19,350 bases of DNA from Alphaproteobacteria bacterium UBA3002. GTDB taxonomy: Bacteria > Pseudomonadota > Alphaproteobacteria > Rickettsiales > UBA3002. Location: positions 41,390 through 60,739 of the forward strand of contig DDZS01000069.1 of NCBI GenBank assembly GCA_002346425.1. Reading direction: 5' to 3'. Below, piece by piece: positions 19,278 to 19,350 of the stretch (its first letter is position 1; every line of letters begins with the position of its first letter). A program made the position numbers and the translations under genes. Below the pieces are notes generated by a model. The model made no database searches, was not told the origin of the DNA, and was given only the letters and a program-made list of their open reading frames with translations.

Positions 19278-19350
19278 TTCCGCTTCGCTCCAGACTTGGC
19301 CTCCGCGATTCCTACTGGAATCGCTTCGGCTGCGCCTTTCGGCGGCTCTT
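19278..19350 (+). repeat. Dispersed multi-hairpin repeat, copy 3 (cut by window edge)
   Basis: TTCCGCTTCGCTCCAGACTT is followed by GGCCTCC, the hairpin GCGATTCC TACT GGAATCGC (19305-19324), then TTCGGCTGCGCCTTTCGGCG. It has the same order and strand as copy 2, and the stem differs from both other copies by paired changes. Confidence 0.72.

Overview
The window looks like a piece of a free-living alphaproteobacterial chromosome of moderate-to-high GC. The evidence is a head-to-head purM / DUF2066 pair followed by an AI-2E-type permease (an order I associate with alphaproteobacteria), alphaproteobacterial-looking PurM, PurN, Ndk and ExoD, and dispersed palindromic repeats of a kind common in that class. 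I cannot name the genus. There is no rRNA, tRNA, CRISPR array, transposase or phage structural gene.

Layout. 1-3337: housekeeping genes (permease fragment, DUF2066 exported protein, purM, purN), with a small GIY-YIG nuclease gene flanked by palindromic repeats wedged between purM and purN. 3338-4424: two short genes of unknown function on the minus strand, each with its own promoter, structured leader and terminator. 4425-5198: repeats, ndk and its sigma70-like promoter. 5199-6041: an OmpA-type lipoprotein. 6102-6700: a third short unknown gene built like the two above. 6692-8886: a 419-aa unknown protein with a QELGH motif, then a prepilin-like protein. 8919-15177: four unknown proteins (540, 127, 659 and 558 aa), of which the 659-aa one carries a zincin HExxH motif and the 558-aa one an N-terminal membrane segment. 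15182-16859: ExoD-like and divergent CobD/CbiB-like membrane proteins. 16899-18562: three tandem short unknown genes, again each with promoter, structured leader and terminator, which look like diverged paralogues. 18561-19226: an alpha/beta-hydrolase esterase. A dispersed repeat runs off the right edge.

The main discovery candidate is regulatory. Nine promoters share one architecture: two YKTCAY half-sites 11 bp apart, then 21-23 bp, then a TATACT-like -10, with no recognisable -35. In six of the nine, the transcript begins with the same leader: a 6-8 bp stem closed by a CTTT-like loop placed 17-19 nt after the -10, then within 2-5 nt a second GC-richer hairpin whose sequence differs in every copy but always pairs, then a Shine-Dalgarno site and a short ORF (77-155 aa). 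The two hairpins therefore show covariation within this single window. The direct repeat with 11-bp period is the kind of site bound by OmpR/PhoB-family response regulators, although its distance from the -10 differs from the E. coli Pho box. The inference is a regulon of unknown proteins controlled by one transcription factor, with a subset carrying a common RNA leader element. The encoded proteins are not recognised, so the function of the regulon is open.
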